A stretch of 23,587 nt of DNA from DATATB01 sp036268995 (GTDB taxonomy: Bacteria > Planctomycetota > Planctomycetia > Pirellulales > PNKZ01), in assembly GCA_036268995.1 (NCBI GenBank), contig DATATB010000089.1:1-23587 (forward strand). The letters are read 5' to 3'. Shown in pieces: positions 7,968 to 15,279 of the stretch (its first letter is position 1; every line of letters begins with the position of its first letter). The position numbers and the translations under genes are program-made. The notes beneath the pieces are model-generated. The model was given only the letters and a program-made list of their open reading frames with translations, had not been told where the DNA came from and made no database searches.

Positions 7968-9104
7968 TTATCCTTGAAACACGATGGCCGGCGGCAGCAC
8001 CAGGACGCGTCGCACCGACAACAGGCTGGCGAGCACGACCATGAACATCACGGCCACGCCCGTGCCGACCAGCACACCCCAGGGCATGTAAAAAGCCAGC
8101 CGGTCGGTATTGCCAATCGTGGCGCCGAAAATCGCCGCGGCGCCGACGCCCAGTCCGTAACCCACCACCCCGACCACCACGGCTTGCAGCAGGATCATGC
8201 CCACCAGCCGCATGTTCGTCGCGCCCATCGCCTTGAGCGCGCCGAACTGTTTGAGATTCTCGATCGTGAACAAGTAAAACGTCTGCCCGGAAATGGCCGT
8301 GCCCACGATAAAGCCCAGCAACACAGTGATGCCGAAGTTCATCGGAATGCCGGTTTTCTTCAGATAGTAGATGATCGTGGTTTCCATGAACTGATCGCGA
8401 GTCAGCGCCTTGAGGCCGGTCTGGTTGTCGATCCGCTCGCAGACTTCTTCGGACGATATTCCTGGCACGGGACTGGTGAGCACGAACGACAGCACCTTGC
8501 GCTCGGCCGGAATGAACAGCGTGGCCTGGCTGTAGCGTGTGTAGACGATGGGAAACGTCATGAACGTTCGCCGCGATTTGCACACACCCACGACGATCGC
8601 CCGGCGGTCGTTCATCTCGAAAGATTTGCCCGGCAACAGCGGCTGGCCGGGCCACAGCAGACGGTAGCCGGCCTCGTCCATGATGATTGAATCGGGCTGC
8701 CGCAAGTCCTCGAGCGAACCGGCCAGCATGATTTGCGGCGCTCCCACCAGCGACGCATCGTCCAGGCCGATCATGATCACTTGCTGAAAATTGCCATCCG
8801 GCAAACGAGCCCGCGTGATGCCTTTGTACAGCCGCACGGCCCACTCGACTCCACTGACGCCCCGCACGCGATACAGGTCGTTGTCCGACATCGGCTTGAT
8901 GTCGTCGACATACTGCACGTTGGGATCCATGACCCAAATATCGGCGCCGGTGATGTCCTGAATCTGGCTGGTGGTCAGCCGCATCAAGCCGCAGAAGATC
9001 GAACTCTGCTGGGCAATCAATAGCGCGGCGAACGAAATGCCGAGGATGATGCCGACGTACTTGCCGGGATTGCCGGTCAGCATTTTCCAGGCGATCCAGA
9101 TCAT
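7968..9104 (-). CDS. ABC transporter permease, FtsX/MacB-like (DevC type)
   Basis: A 378-residue inner-membrane subunit. It has an N-terminal transmembrane helix (about residues 14-33), a large extracytoplasmic domain of some 200 residues containing GADIWVMDPNVQYVDDI and the GLDDASLVG stretch, then three C-terminal helices near 260-285, 305-335 and 343-370. The segment FTIENLKQFGALKAMGATN matches the FtsX-domain coupling region (PF02687). The start at 9104 is fixed by the ATGA overlap with the stop of the tetR gene; a longer upstream reading would run through the tetR gene. With the ATPase and HlyD-type adaptor it should form a tripartite exporter like DevBCA or MacAB. The cargo is unknown. 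Confidence 0.92.
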   Translation of the reverse strand: MIWIAWKMLTGNPGKYVGIILGISFAALLIAQQSSIFCGLMRLTTSQIQDITGADIWVMDPNVQYVDDIKPMSDNDLYRVRGVSGVEWAVRLYKGITRARLPDGNFQQVIMIGLDDASLVGAPQIMLAGSLEDLRQPDSIIMDEAGYRLLWPGQPLLPGKSFEMNDRRAIVVGVCKSRRTFMTFPIVYTRYSQATLFIPAERKVLSFVLTSPVPGISSEEVCERIDNQTGLKALTRDQFMETTIIYYLKKTGIPMNFGITVLLGFIVGTAISGQTFYLFTIENLKQFGALKAMGATNMRLVGMILLQAVVVGVVGYGLGVGAAAIFGATIGNTDRLAFYMPWGVLVGTGVAVMFMVVLASLLSVRRVLVLPPAIVFQG

Positions 9105-9760
9105 GCGGCGCCTCGATCCTCGCCGGACAGTTGGGCAAGCGCGGCCAAAGTGAAGCGGCTGATGTGGTCGGCCAACTGGTCGCTCGTGAGGTTGCGGCAT
9201 TCTTCCGGCGGCACCAGCAGCGCGATCACCGGCTGCGCCACGCGATAGTGCAGGCACTGCCCGACGACGCTAAAGGCAATCAGCCGCCGCCGGGCGATTG
9301 GCAGGTCCGCCGGCACCAGCGCGTCGATGATCCGCAACAGCAGCTTGAAGTCGGGCTCGATGTAATCGCGCACCAGCGCCGCGCAGGCCCCGGTGGGCTG
9401 CGCCATTTCGCGCAGCATCAACTGCACGTGCCACGGCGGCGCCGGATCGTCAAGCAAACGCACCAGCAGCGTGCGCACAAACTCGCGCAGCTTCTGCTCG
9501 GGCGGCTTGCTCTCGTCCCAGCCCGGCAGCGGCGCCCGCTCGACGCGCAGCCGATGGGCTGCTTTCACCAGCTCGGCGTACAAATGCTCTTTGTCGCCGA
9601 AGTGGTAATTGACGGCCGCGAGATTCACGCCGGCGCGAGCACAGATCTCGCGGACCGTGGCGTCCTTAAAACCCTTCTCGGCAAAAATCTGACCGGCCGC
9701 CGCCAGCAGGCGTTCGCGCGTGTCGGCCGACAGGGAATGTGAAGCAGTGTCGGTGGTCAT
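9101..9760 (-). CDS. TetR-family repressor, CecR-like
   Basis: A 219-residue regulator. The TetR helix-turn-helix is at residues 34-54 (ATVREICARAGVNLAAVNYHF) followed by GDKEHLY. The ligand-binding half contains WHVQLMLREMAQPTGAC and AFSVVGQCLHYRVAQPVI, which match the CecR/YbiH C-terminal domain (DUF1956, PF09209). In Escherichia coli CecR (YbiH) is encoded with the ybhGFSR exporter genes, so the linkage to an exporter fits, though the permease here is of another fold. It is the first gene of the operon and overlaps the permease start by ATGA. It probably represses its own operon through the palindrome at 9784-9804. No clear ribosome-binding site is seen. Confidence 0.92.
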   Translation of the reverse strand: MTTDTASHSLSADTRERLLAAAGQIFAEKGFKDATVREICARAGVNLAAVNYHFGDKEHLYAELVKAAHRLRVERAPLPGWDESKPPEQKLREFVRTLLVRLLDDPAPPWHVQLMLREMAQPTGACAALVRDYIEPDFKLLLRIIDALVPADLPIARRRLIAFSVVGQCLHYRVAQPVIALLVPPEECRNLTSDQLADHISRFTLAALAQLSGEDRGAA

Positions 9761-9783
9761 GAGCGACGGATCGGCCGATTTAA

Positions 9784-9804
9784 ACGGTTGTTTGAAACAA
9801 TCGT
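9784..9804. promoter_or_regulatory. Palindromic operator candidate for the TetR repressor
   Basis: The 21-bp site has 10-bp arms around a central G at 9794: ACGGTTGTTT and AAACAATCGT, whose complements match at 9 of 10 positions. Outer arms GATTTAA (9777-9783) and TTAAATC (9806-9812) extend the symmetry with a one-base offset. It lies 23 bp before the tetR start, where an autorepressor would bind. TetR-family operators usually have this size and symmetry. Binding is inferred. Confidence 0.65.
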
Positions 9805-9936
9805 ATTAAATCCCCCGCGAAAGGGAATAGCGGTTTCCCCGCAACCGCGGGCCCCGATTAACGCGATGAACTCAATAGGAGCGTCGACCCGCTCGCCCCA
9901 ACGCCGATGAAACCAGCACCCAAAACTTCGCCTAAG

Positions 9937-9942
9937 TATAAT
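9937..9942 (+). promoter_or_regulatory. Possible -10 box ahead of the ECF sigma gene
   Basis: A perfect TATAAT occurs in an AT-rich patch within the 270-bp divergent intergenic region, 135 bases before the chosen sigma factor start. The expected -35 position shows no convincing TTGACA-like sequence, so the call is weak. Elsewhere in 9805-10029 there is a small hairpin (GCGGTT at 9830-9835 with AACCGC at 9843-9848) and nothing else I can assign. Confidence 0.3.
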
Positions 9943-10077
9943 TGAGTAAACAGTTTTTCGCCGATTGCCCCTCCGCAAGTGACGACGTGCCTGTGACCGG
10001 CCCACGGCGGTCGGCTACTAAGCTATCACATGTGCGCCGACCAAGAATTGCTTGCCAGGACAGGCAGGAAACGCGGT

Positions 10078-10644
10078 GTGGATACACTCTTGGACGTCAG
10101 CGAGCTACCCAACGACGAGCAATTGGCCACCGAGGCCGCTCGCGAGGGCTCCGACGGGCCGGCTTTCACGGCCCTGGTCGAGCGGTTTCGCGATCGGGTG
10201 TGGCGAATCTGCTTTCGTCTGCTCGGGCAGGAAGATGACGCCCAGGACGCGGCCCAAGAAGTGTTCGTGCGGCTGTTCATGCAGCGGGCCAGTTTCCGCG
10301 GCGATTCGAAGTATGCCACCTGGGTGCATGCCGTGGCCGTGCGCACGTGCCTGTCGCTACGCCGCTCGCGCGGCCGGCGGCGACACTACGAAAGTGCGGC
10401 GGGCGCCGAAAAGCGTCCCGCTCAGCAGCCGGCTTCGGCCGGCTTGCAGCTCGACCTGGCAAGCATGCTGGAAACACTCGACGAAGAAGACCGAGCCATG
10501 GTGATCCTCAAATATGCCGAAGGCTACAGCTTCGAAGAGTTGGCTTCGATTTTCGGACTGTCCATCAGTGCCTGCAAAATGCGCGTGAGTCGGGCGCGCG
10601 AAAAAGTGCAGCGCAAATTCGGCGGGTCGGGGGAGCAATCATGA
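10078..10644 (+). CDS. ECF-type RNA polymerase sigma factor
   Basis: A 188-residue sigma-70 family protein with only regions 2 and 4. Region 2 is AFTALVERFRDRVWRICFRLLGQEDDAQDAAQEVFVRLF...GDSKYATWVHAVAVRTCL. Region 4 is LDEEDRAMVILKYAEGYSFEELASIFGLSISACKMRVSRAREKV, with a clear helix-turn-helix. The GTG at 10078 is chosen because AGGAA ends 7 bases before it; an in-frame ATG at 10030 would add 16 residues and has no ribosome-binding site. Its stop overlaps the start of an 83-residue partner by ATGA, and a MscS-like channel gene follows. The arrangement suggests envelope-stress control, which is an inference. Confidence 0.92.
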   Translation: MDTLLDVSELPNDEQLATEAAREGSDGPAFTALVERFRDRVWRICFRLLGQEDDAQDAAQEVFVRLFMQRASFRGDSKYATWVHAVAVRTCLSLRRSRGRRRHYESAAGAEKRPAQQPASAGLQLDLASMLETLDEEDRAMVILKYAEGYSFEELASIFGLSISACKMRVSRAREKVQRKFGGSGEQS

Positions 10645-10892
10645 ACACCGAGCACGACATGGATCCGGATTGGTTCCAGCAGTTGGCCGAAGTGGACGTG
10701 CCGCCCGTGCCCGCCCACTTTGACCACGAAGTGCGGCGGCGGGTGAACAACGCCCTGTTAGCCGTGCAACTGATCGAGCTGGCGACCAAAGGTTTTTTAT
10801 ATGCGTGTGGTGAGTTTTCGCGGGCTTTGGTGGACCTTTTGACGTTCAGCGTTTCGGGCAAATTCAGCAGCGACCGGCGCAAGCGGCATTAG
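10641..10892 (+). CDS. Small partner protein of the ECF sigma factor, possible anti-sigma or membrane-associated protein
   Basis: An 83-residue protein whose ATG overlaps the sigma factor stop (ATGA), implying translational coupling. The N-terminal 35 residues are acidic (NTEHDMDPDWFQQLAEVDVPPVPAHFDHEV). The rest is amphipathic to hydrophobic (NNALLAVQLIELATKGFLYACGEFSRALVDLLTFSV) and ends in a basic SSDRRKRH tail. It could lie on or in the membrane. It has no HxxxCxxC zinc anti-sigma motif. Its position is the usual place of an anti-sigma factor, but that function is inferred from context only. Confidence 0.75.
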   Translation: MNTEHDMDPDWFQQLAEVDVPPVPAHFDHEVRRRVNNALLAVQLIELATKGFLYACGEFSRALVDLLTFSVSGKFSSDRRKRH

Positions 10893-10899
10893 AACGACA

Positions 10900-10933
10900 G
10901 TGACACTGGCCGGCCTCTGGTGACACGGCCGGC
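10900..10933 (+). repeat. Short direct repeat with 20-bp period before the MscS-like gene
   Basis: GTGACACTGGCCGGC at 10900-10914 is followed by GTGACACGGCCGGC at 10920-10933, one base shorter. The repeat starts are 20 bp apart, two helical turns. The first copy is also part of a perfect CAGTG-A-CACTG palindrome at 10898-10908. It occupies the 71-bp gap between the sigma partner gene and the channel gene and could be a regulator site or a chance duplication. Confidence 0.45.
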
Positions 10934-10963
10934 GGTTAAGACCTCTTTTCTGGAGAGACGACG

Positions 10964-11809
10964 ATGCAAACCCTCGATCTGCACACGGTAACCGGCTGGC
11001 GCGACGCTCTGCTGGCGAGCTTTCAAAATGCGTTCAATCAGATCATCGCCTTGACGCCCAAGGTGGTGGGCATGGTCCTGGTGCTCGTGATCGGCTACCT
11101 GGTGGCCCGACTGCTGGACAAGTTCGTCACGGCGCTGGCCCACTCGCTGGGGCTGGAAACGGCCGCCGAGCGCAGCGGACTGAGTGCCTCGATGCGGCAG
11201 GCGGGCATCGACCGCAGCGTGCCCTGGATCATGGGACGCATCGTGTTCTGGCTGTCGATGTGCGTGTTTGTCTCGGCCGCCTTCAATATCCTCGGCCTGG
11301 AAACTGTCTCGACCGGCATGGAGACCATCATTGCCTACATTCCGCGCGTGCTGGTGGCCACGGTCGTGATTGTCGTCGGCCTGCTCGTGGCCACGTTCCT
11401 GCGGGGCGTGATCGCTACCAGTGCTGATCGCGTGGGCATCACCTACGCCGACAACCTGGCCAACGCCTGCTACTACGTGATCGCGCTGATGACGTTCATC
11501 GGCGCGTTCGATCAACTCGGCATCCAGTTCGGCCTGCTGAAGGAGCTGATCCTCATCGCCTTTGCGGCCGTGGCCTTGGGCTTCGGCCTGGCGTTTGGCC
11601 TGGGCGGACGCGAAGTGATGGCCGGCATCCTGGCCGGATATTACACGCGGCAGCGTCTGCACACCGGCGACCACGTGACCGTCGCCGGCATGTCCGGCAC
11701 GGTGCGCGAAGTCGGCCCCACGGCCACCGTGATCGAGACCGAAGAAGACGGCCTCATCAACCGCCACAGCGTCCCCAACATCAAGATGCTGAACGAAGCG
11801 GTCCGCTAA
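10964..11809 (+). CDS. MscS-family small-conductance mechanosensitive channel-like protein
   Basis: A 281-residue inner-membrane protein. Hydrophobic helices are visible near residues 34-51 (VVGMVLVLVIGYLVARLL), 88-110, 122-146, 163-185 and 193-213. The last pair runs into AFGLGGREVMAGILAGYYTRQRLHTGDHVTVAGMSGTVREVGPTATVIET, the pore-lining helix and beta domain of the MscS family. The N-terminal repeats resemble the conserved TM helix type (PF05552). It lacks the large C-terminal cytoplasmic cage of classical MscS. GGAGA lies upstream of the ATG at usable distance. It sits behind an ECF sigma pair and before a strong terminator, so it probably ends that transcription unit. Confidence 0.88.
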   Translation: MQTLDLHTVTGWRDALLASFQNAFNQIIALTPKVVGMVLVLVIGYLVARLLDKFVTALAHSLGLETAAERSGLSASMRQAGIDRSVPWIMGRIVFWLSMCVFVSAAFNILGLETVSTGMETIIAYIPRVLVATVVIVVGLLVATFLRGVIATSADRVGITYADNLANACYYVIALMTFIGAFDQLGIQFGLLKELILIAFAAVALGFGLAFGLGGREVMAGILAGYYTRQRLHTGDHVTVAGMSGTVREVGPTATVIETEEDGLINRHSVPNIKMLNEAVR

Positions 11810-11828
11810 GCGGCACGTGTCTCTTCCT

Positions 11829-11852
11829 CCCTCTCCCCGCCGCGGGAGAGGG
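11829..11852. repeat. CCCTCTCCC/GGGAGAGGG palindrome
   Basis: Perfect 9-bp arms at 11829-11837 and 11844-11852 are followed by TCGGGGTGAGGG. This is a common interspersed palindrome type in GC-rich environmental genomes, as far as I recall. It lies 19 bases after the channel gene stop and just before the terminator hairpin. Confidence 0.6.
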
Positions 11853-11876
11853 TCGGGGTGAGGGCGATGCAACCCA

Positions 11877-11914
11877 AAGGCCCGACCGAAGGCAACTCCC
11901 TTCGGCCGGGCCTT
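11877..11914 (+). terminator. Rho-independent-type terminator after the MscS-like gene
   Basis: Arms at 11877-11892 and 11899-11914 pair over 16 bp with one mismatch around a CAACTC loop, followed by GTCTTT. The position, 67 bases after the channel gene stop, fits the end of the sigma-channel unit. It also argues against a sulfatase start upstream of this point. Confidence 0.75.
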
Positions 11915-11980
11915 GTCTTTGACGACGCTGCGCGCGACGATGCCCTGGGGACTCATATCGGCCAGCGAGAATCGACAACG

Positions 11981-13516
11981 ATGCTTCAGGCATTCCCGTC
12001 CCGTAGGTCCGACGAGCCGAGCCGGACCGGTGTTACGTCCAACCGCCACTTCACGAAAGGCGGGTGCCGCTCGGCTCGCGGCACCTACGGGGTCGTCGCA
12101 CTTCTTTTGCTGGCGATCTGTTGCCCAGCCTCGGCCGCGGCTCCCGACCAGCGTCCGAACTTTGTCGTCGTGCTTTGCGATGATCTCGGCTATGGCGATC
12201 TCGGCTGCTTCGGCAGCCCGATCATTCGCACGCCGAACGTCGATCGTTTCCGACAGCAGTCGCTCAAGCTGAATGCGTTTTACGCCACAAGCTGCTGCTC
12301 GCCGTCGCGGGCCTCGCTCATCACCGGGCGGATGCCCTATCGAGCCGGCATTTACGACTGGATTGCCGAGGGCTCGCCGGTGAATCTGCCGCGCAGCGAA
12401 ATCTCGATCGCCACGCTGTTGCGTTCGGCCGGCTATGCAACTTGCCATGTCGGCAAATGGCATTTGAACGGCCGGATGGACGACCCGCAGGAAACCACGC
12501 CGGGCGATCATGGCTTCGACCATTGGTTCTCGACCCAGAACATTGCCGAGCCTTCGCATCACAACCCGGTGAACTTTTACCGCAACGGCAAGGCCGTCGG
12601 CCCGCTGACCGGTTACGCGGCCGACCTGGTGGCCGACGAAGCCATCGGCTGGCTCGAGCATCTGCCGGCCGGCAAACCGTTTTGCCTGTTCGTGTGGTTC
12701 CACGAGCCGCACGAATTCATCGCCACCGCGCCTGAGTACCAGCGGCTGTATCCCAACGTCGACAAGCCCGAGCGGGCCGAATACTACGGCAATATCACGC
12801 AAATGGACGCGGCCTTCGGCCGGCTGATCCAAACGCTCGATCGCCGCGGGCCGACCGACAACACGCTCGTGCTCTTCACCAGCGACAACGGGCCGGCCAA
12901 TCGGGTCAAGCATCCCTATGGCTCGTCGGGACCGTTTCGTGGCGCCAAGGGCGAGGTGTACGAAGGCGGAATCCGCGTGCCCGGCCTGCTGCGTTTTCCC
13001 GGCCGCGCGGCCGCCGGCCAGCAATGCGACGAACCGCTGAGCGTGGCCGACGTGCTGCCGACGCTTTGCAAGTTGGCCGGCATTGCAGCACCGGCCGATC
13101 GTGTGATCGACGGCGCCGACTTCGCGCCGATCTTCGCCGGCCGCCCGATTGAGAGGAAGCGACCACTCTACTGGCAATACAACCGCGCCGTCAGCCCGAA
13201 TAAGGTCGCGCTGCGCAGCGGCGATTGGAAGCTGCTGGCCCAACTCACCGGTCCGGAGCTAAAGGGGGCGGCCGGCCAGCGGCCGGGCGAGTTGGAAATC
13301 CAACGCTCGGCCGAGCTGTCGACATTTGAACTGTACAATCTGGCCGACGATCCAGCCGAAAAGATCGATCTAGCCTCGAGCCAGCCCGAGCAACTCGCCC
13401 GGATGCTCGCCCTGGTCAAACCCATCTATCACGAGATTCGCGGCGCCGGCCCCGATTGGCCCGCGTGGATCCGACCGAAAGGCTGGCGCCCGGCCGGTAG
13501 TCAAGCCGCACATTGA
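11981..13516 (+). CDS. Secreted Cys-type sulfatase (arylsulfatase family S1)
   Basis: A 511-residue sulfate ester hydrolase. The formylglycine-forming motif CSPSRASLITGR begins at C106, with metal-binding D67-D68 in LCDDLGYGD and later HVGKWH, FTSDNGP and KGEVYEGGIRVP segments typical of the family. A hydrophobic signal-peptide core, VVALLLLAICCPASAAA, lies at residues 38-54, preceded by an unusually long basic n-region encoded by a REPIN-like repeat. The ATG at 11981 is the first usable start after the terminator at 11877-11914; an ATG-free longer frame reaches back into it. No maturase gene (FGE or anSME) is nearby. The family cleaves sulfated polysaccharides or aryl sulfates in the periplasm or outside; the substrate here is unknown. 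Confidence 0.92.
   Translation: MLQAFPSRRSDEPSRTGVTSNRHFTKGGCRSARGTYGVVALLLLAICCPASAAAPDQRPNFVVVLCDDLGYGDLGCFGSPIIRTPNVDRFRQQSLKLNAFYATSCCSPSRASLITGRMPYRAGIYDWIAEGSPVNLPRSEISIATLLRSAGYATCHVGKWHLNGRMDDPQETTPGDHGFDHWFSTQNIAEPSHHNPVNFYRNGKAVGPLTGYAADLVADEAIGWLEHLPAGKPFCLFVWFHEPHEFIATAPEYQRLYPNVDKPERAEYYGNITQMDAAFGRLIQTLDRRGPTDNTLVLFTSDNGPANRVKHPYGSSGPFRGAKGEVYEGGIRVPGLLRFPGRAAAGQQCDEPLSVADVLPTLCKLAGIAAPADRVIDGADFAPIFAGRPIERKRPLYWQYNRAVSPNKVALRSGDWKLLAQLTGPELKGAAGQRPGELEIQRSAELSTFELYNLADDPAEKIDLASSQPEQLARMLALVKPIYHEIRGAGPDWPAWIRPKGWRPAGSQAAH
12000..12091. repeat. REPIN-like element: two inverted REP hairpins inside the sulfatase N-terminal region
   Basis: The 92-bp element is bounded by perfect 9-bp inverted ends CCCGTAGGT (12000-12008) and ACCTACGGG (12083-12091). 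Each end has a GTAG foot followed by a hairpin. The left stem is GGTCCG/CGGACC and the right stem GGTGCCGC/GCGGCACC. Both, read from the GTAG side, share the loop CGAGCCGAGC while the stem bases differ but remain paired. GTAG-headed REP pairs of this kind are mobilised by RAYT (IS200/IS605-like) transposases in other bacteria. No RAYT gene is in the window. Confidence 0.75.
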
Positions 13517-13525
13517 CCGGATGGA

Positions 13526-14731
13526 TTAGCTGCGTATCGGCGCGCCCACAATCGCGGCGATGCGGTCGGGCTTGTAGCCGAGCCAGTCGCGGAGCACTTC
13601 GGCGGAATGTTCGCCGAGATAGGGTGGAGCGGCTGCTTGCCGCGGCGGCTGATCGCGCCAATGCACGGCCGAACCGAGCACGGAATACTCGTGGCCGTGG
13701 CTGTCCGTCACCGGCAGCACCATGCCGCGGGCGGCGGCCTGCGGCGAGGCGAGGGCCTGATCGACCGATTGCACGGGCGAGTGGGGCACGTCGATCGATG
13801 TGAGCAGTTCCCGCCACTGGGCCGTCGATCGGCCGCGCAGCAATCCGGCCACCAGCGGGATCAACTCGGCCCGATGCTCGACCCGGGCCGGGTTCGTGGC
13901 GAAGCGGGCATCGGCAGACCACTCGCTGCGGCCCACGGCCTGGCAAAACCGCTGCCACTGCCGATCGGCCCCGATGGCCAGGGCCAGGTAGCCGTCGCTG
14001 GTGGCCAAGGCTTCGTAGGGCACGATCTGCGGATGGGCGTTGCCGAGCCGCTCGGGCCTTTGGCCGGTGAGCAGGCAGCTTTGCGCCACGTTCACCAGCC
14101 CAGCCAACGTGCAATCCGCCAGCGCCAGGTCGAAGTGCATGCCGGCGCCGGAGTGCTCGCGGGCGTGCAAGCCGGCCAGAACGCTGCTGGCGGCGTACAG
14201 TCCGGTAACCACGTCGCAGATGGCGACGCCCAGCTTCATCGGGGTTCCCTGCGGCTCGCCTGTGATGGACATCATGCCGAAGCCAGCCTGGATCATCAGG
14301 TCGTAGCCGGGTACCTGGCTCCAGGCGTTTTCGCGCCCGAAGCCCGAAATCGAAGCGATCACCAGCCGGCTGTTGAGTTGCTTGAGCCGCTCGGGCGTCA
14401 GCCGCAGTTTGACGAGCGTGTCGGGCAGGAAGTTTTCGACCAGCACGTCGGCCGCCCGCACGAGGTCGTCGAGCACTTCGGCCGAGGCCGGATGACTGAG
14501 GTCCAGCGCCAGCGACCGCTTGCCGCGGTTACAAGACAAGTAGTAGGCACTTTGGCCGGGCTCGACAAAGGGCGGCCCCCACTGCCGAGTATCGTCGCCC
14601 GTGCCGGGCCGCTCGACTTTGACCACGTCGGCGCCCAGGTCGGCCAGCAACTGCGCACACACCGGCCCGGCCAGCACCCGCGACAAATCGAGCACCCGCA
14701 CGCCTCGCAACGGAAAATCGGCCGCAGTCAT
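13526..14731 (-). CDS. CaiB/BaiF family (class III) CoA-transferase
   Basis: A 401-residue cytoplasmic enzyme that moves CoA between an acyl-CoA and a carboxylic acid. The N-terminal signature GVRVLDLSRVLAGPVCAQLLADLGADVVKVERPGTGDDTR is characteristic, and the catalytic aspartate is D173 in GVAICDVVTG, aligned by eye with D169 of Escherichia coli formyl-CoA transferase. The C-terminal PYLGEHSAEVLRDWLGY is also typical. AGGA 8 bases before the ATG at 14731 supports this start; a longer frame to 15226 would cross a divergent gene and a repeat. It converges on the sulfatase gene with 9 bp between stops. No acyl-CoA dehydrogenase or ligase is next to it, so the acids used are unknown. Confidence 0.93.
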   Translation of the reverse strand: MTAADFPLRGVRVLDLSRVLAGPVCAQLLADLGADVVKVERPGTGDDTRQWGPPFVEPGQSAYYLSCNRGKRSLALDLSHPASAEVLDDLVRAADVLVENFLPDTLVKLRLTPERLKQLNSRLVIASISGFGRENAWSQVPGYDLMIQAGFGMMSITGEPQGTPMKLGVAICDVVTGLYAASSVLAGLHAREHSGAGMHFDLALADCTLAGLVNVAQSCLLTGQRPERLGNAHPQIVPYEALATSDGYLALAIGADRQWQRFCQAVGRSEWSADARFATNPARVEHRAELIPLVAGLLRGRSTAQWRELLTSIDVPHSPVQSVDQALASPQAAARGMVLPVTDSHGHEYSVLGSAVHWRDQPPRQAAAPPYLGEHSAEVLRDWLGYKPDRIAAIVGAPIRS

Positions 14732-14815
14732 AGAGGAGTTCCTGCCGGGTCTAGCCACGTCGAGCAGCCCAAGTATACTGTCTCCAGTTCGCCGCTCACG
14801 ATGGGAATGAATTCT

Positions 14816-15040
14816 ATGGCTAACGCGTTCGACCCTTACCGAGAAGCCCTGGTCGTCGAGCAGATGACGATCTGGCCGGAAGAATACGACGACTGGGATC
14901 CGCACGAGCGGGCCAGGCTCGAAGGCCTGCTGCACGCCCGCCCGCAGGAAGCGTCCGACCTGGACTACGTTCGTCTGCACACCGGTTTTTGTCGGCAGAT
15001 CACCGTTACGGCCGAAGATCTCCAACGCGTCGGGGCATAA
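14816..15040 (+). CDS. Small conserved-looking protein of unknown function
   Basis: A 74-residue soluble protein, MANAFDPYREALVVEQ..., rich in acidic residues and aromatic W/Y (TIWPEEYDDWDPHERARLEGLLHARPQEASDLDYVRLHTGFCRQITVTAEDLQRV). Codon use matches its neighbours and the sequence has the look of a folded small domain. I recall similar proteins in planctomycetes but can assign no function. In-frame ATGs at 14801 and 14807 would add five or three residues; GGGAA before 14816 favours the shortest form. It is divergent from the CoA-transferase gene, with a TATACT sequence at 14774-14779 that could be its -10 box. A large inverted repeat follows it. Confidence 0.7.
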   Translation: MANAFDPYREALVVEQMTIWPEEYDDWDPHERARLEGLLHARPQEASDLDYVRLHTGFCRQITVTAEDLQRVGA

Positions 15041-15101
15041 GGTTCGGCGCGTTCGCCCAGAAAAGTAAGTGTCGTGCCTCAAGCAGATGGGCTTCTGAAT
15101 C

Positions 15102-15244
<143 letters not shown>

Positions 15245-15279
15245 ATAAGCTCCTTTATTCGCGGGGCATCGATCCAGGC

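Noticed and set aside
7378..9138. A 586-residue open frame on the minus strand
   Set aside because: It overlaps the ATPase and permease genes in another frame of the same strand. The translation is Arg/His/Gly-rich and has no motif, while the two genes are certain.
11858..11980. An upstream start for the sulfatase
   Set aside because: The added sequence would translate the terminator hairpin of the previous unit and push the signal peptide about 78 residues from the N-terminus.
10889..13243. A 784-residue open frame on the minus strand
   Set aside because: It lies antisense to the MscS-like channel and the sulfatase, both of which have clear family motifs. It is a shadow of high-GC codon bias with no recognisable domain.
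13607..15040. A 477-residue plus-strand frame ending at the same stop as the small protein
   Set aside because: Most of it is antisense to the CoA-transferase. Only the last 74 residues have protein-like character, so a short gene from 14816 was called instead.
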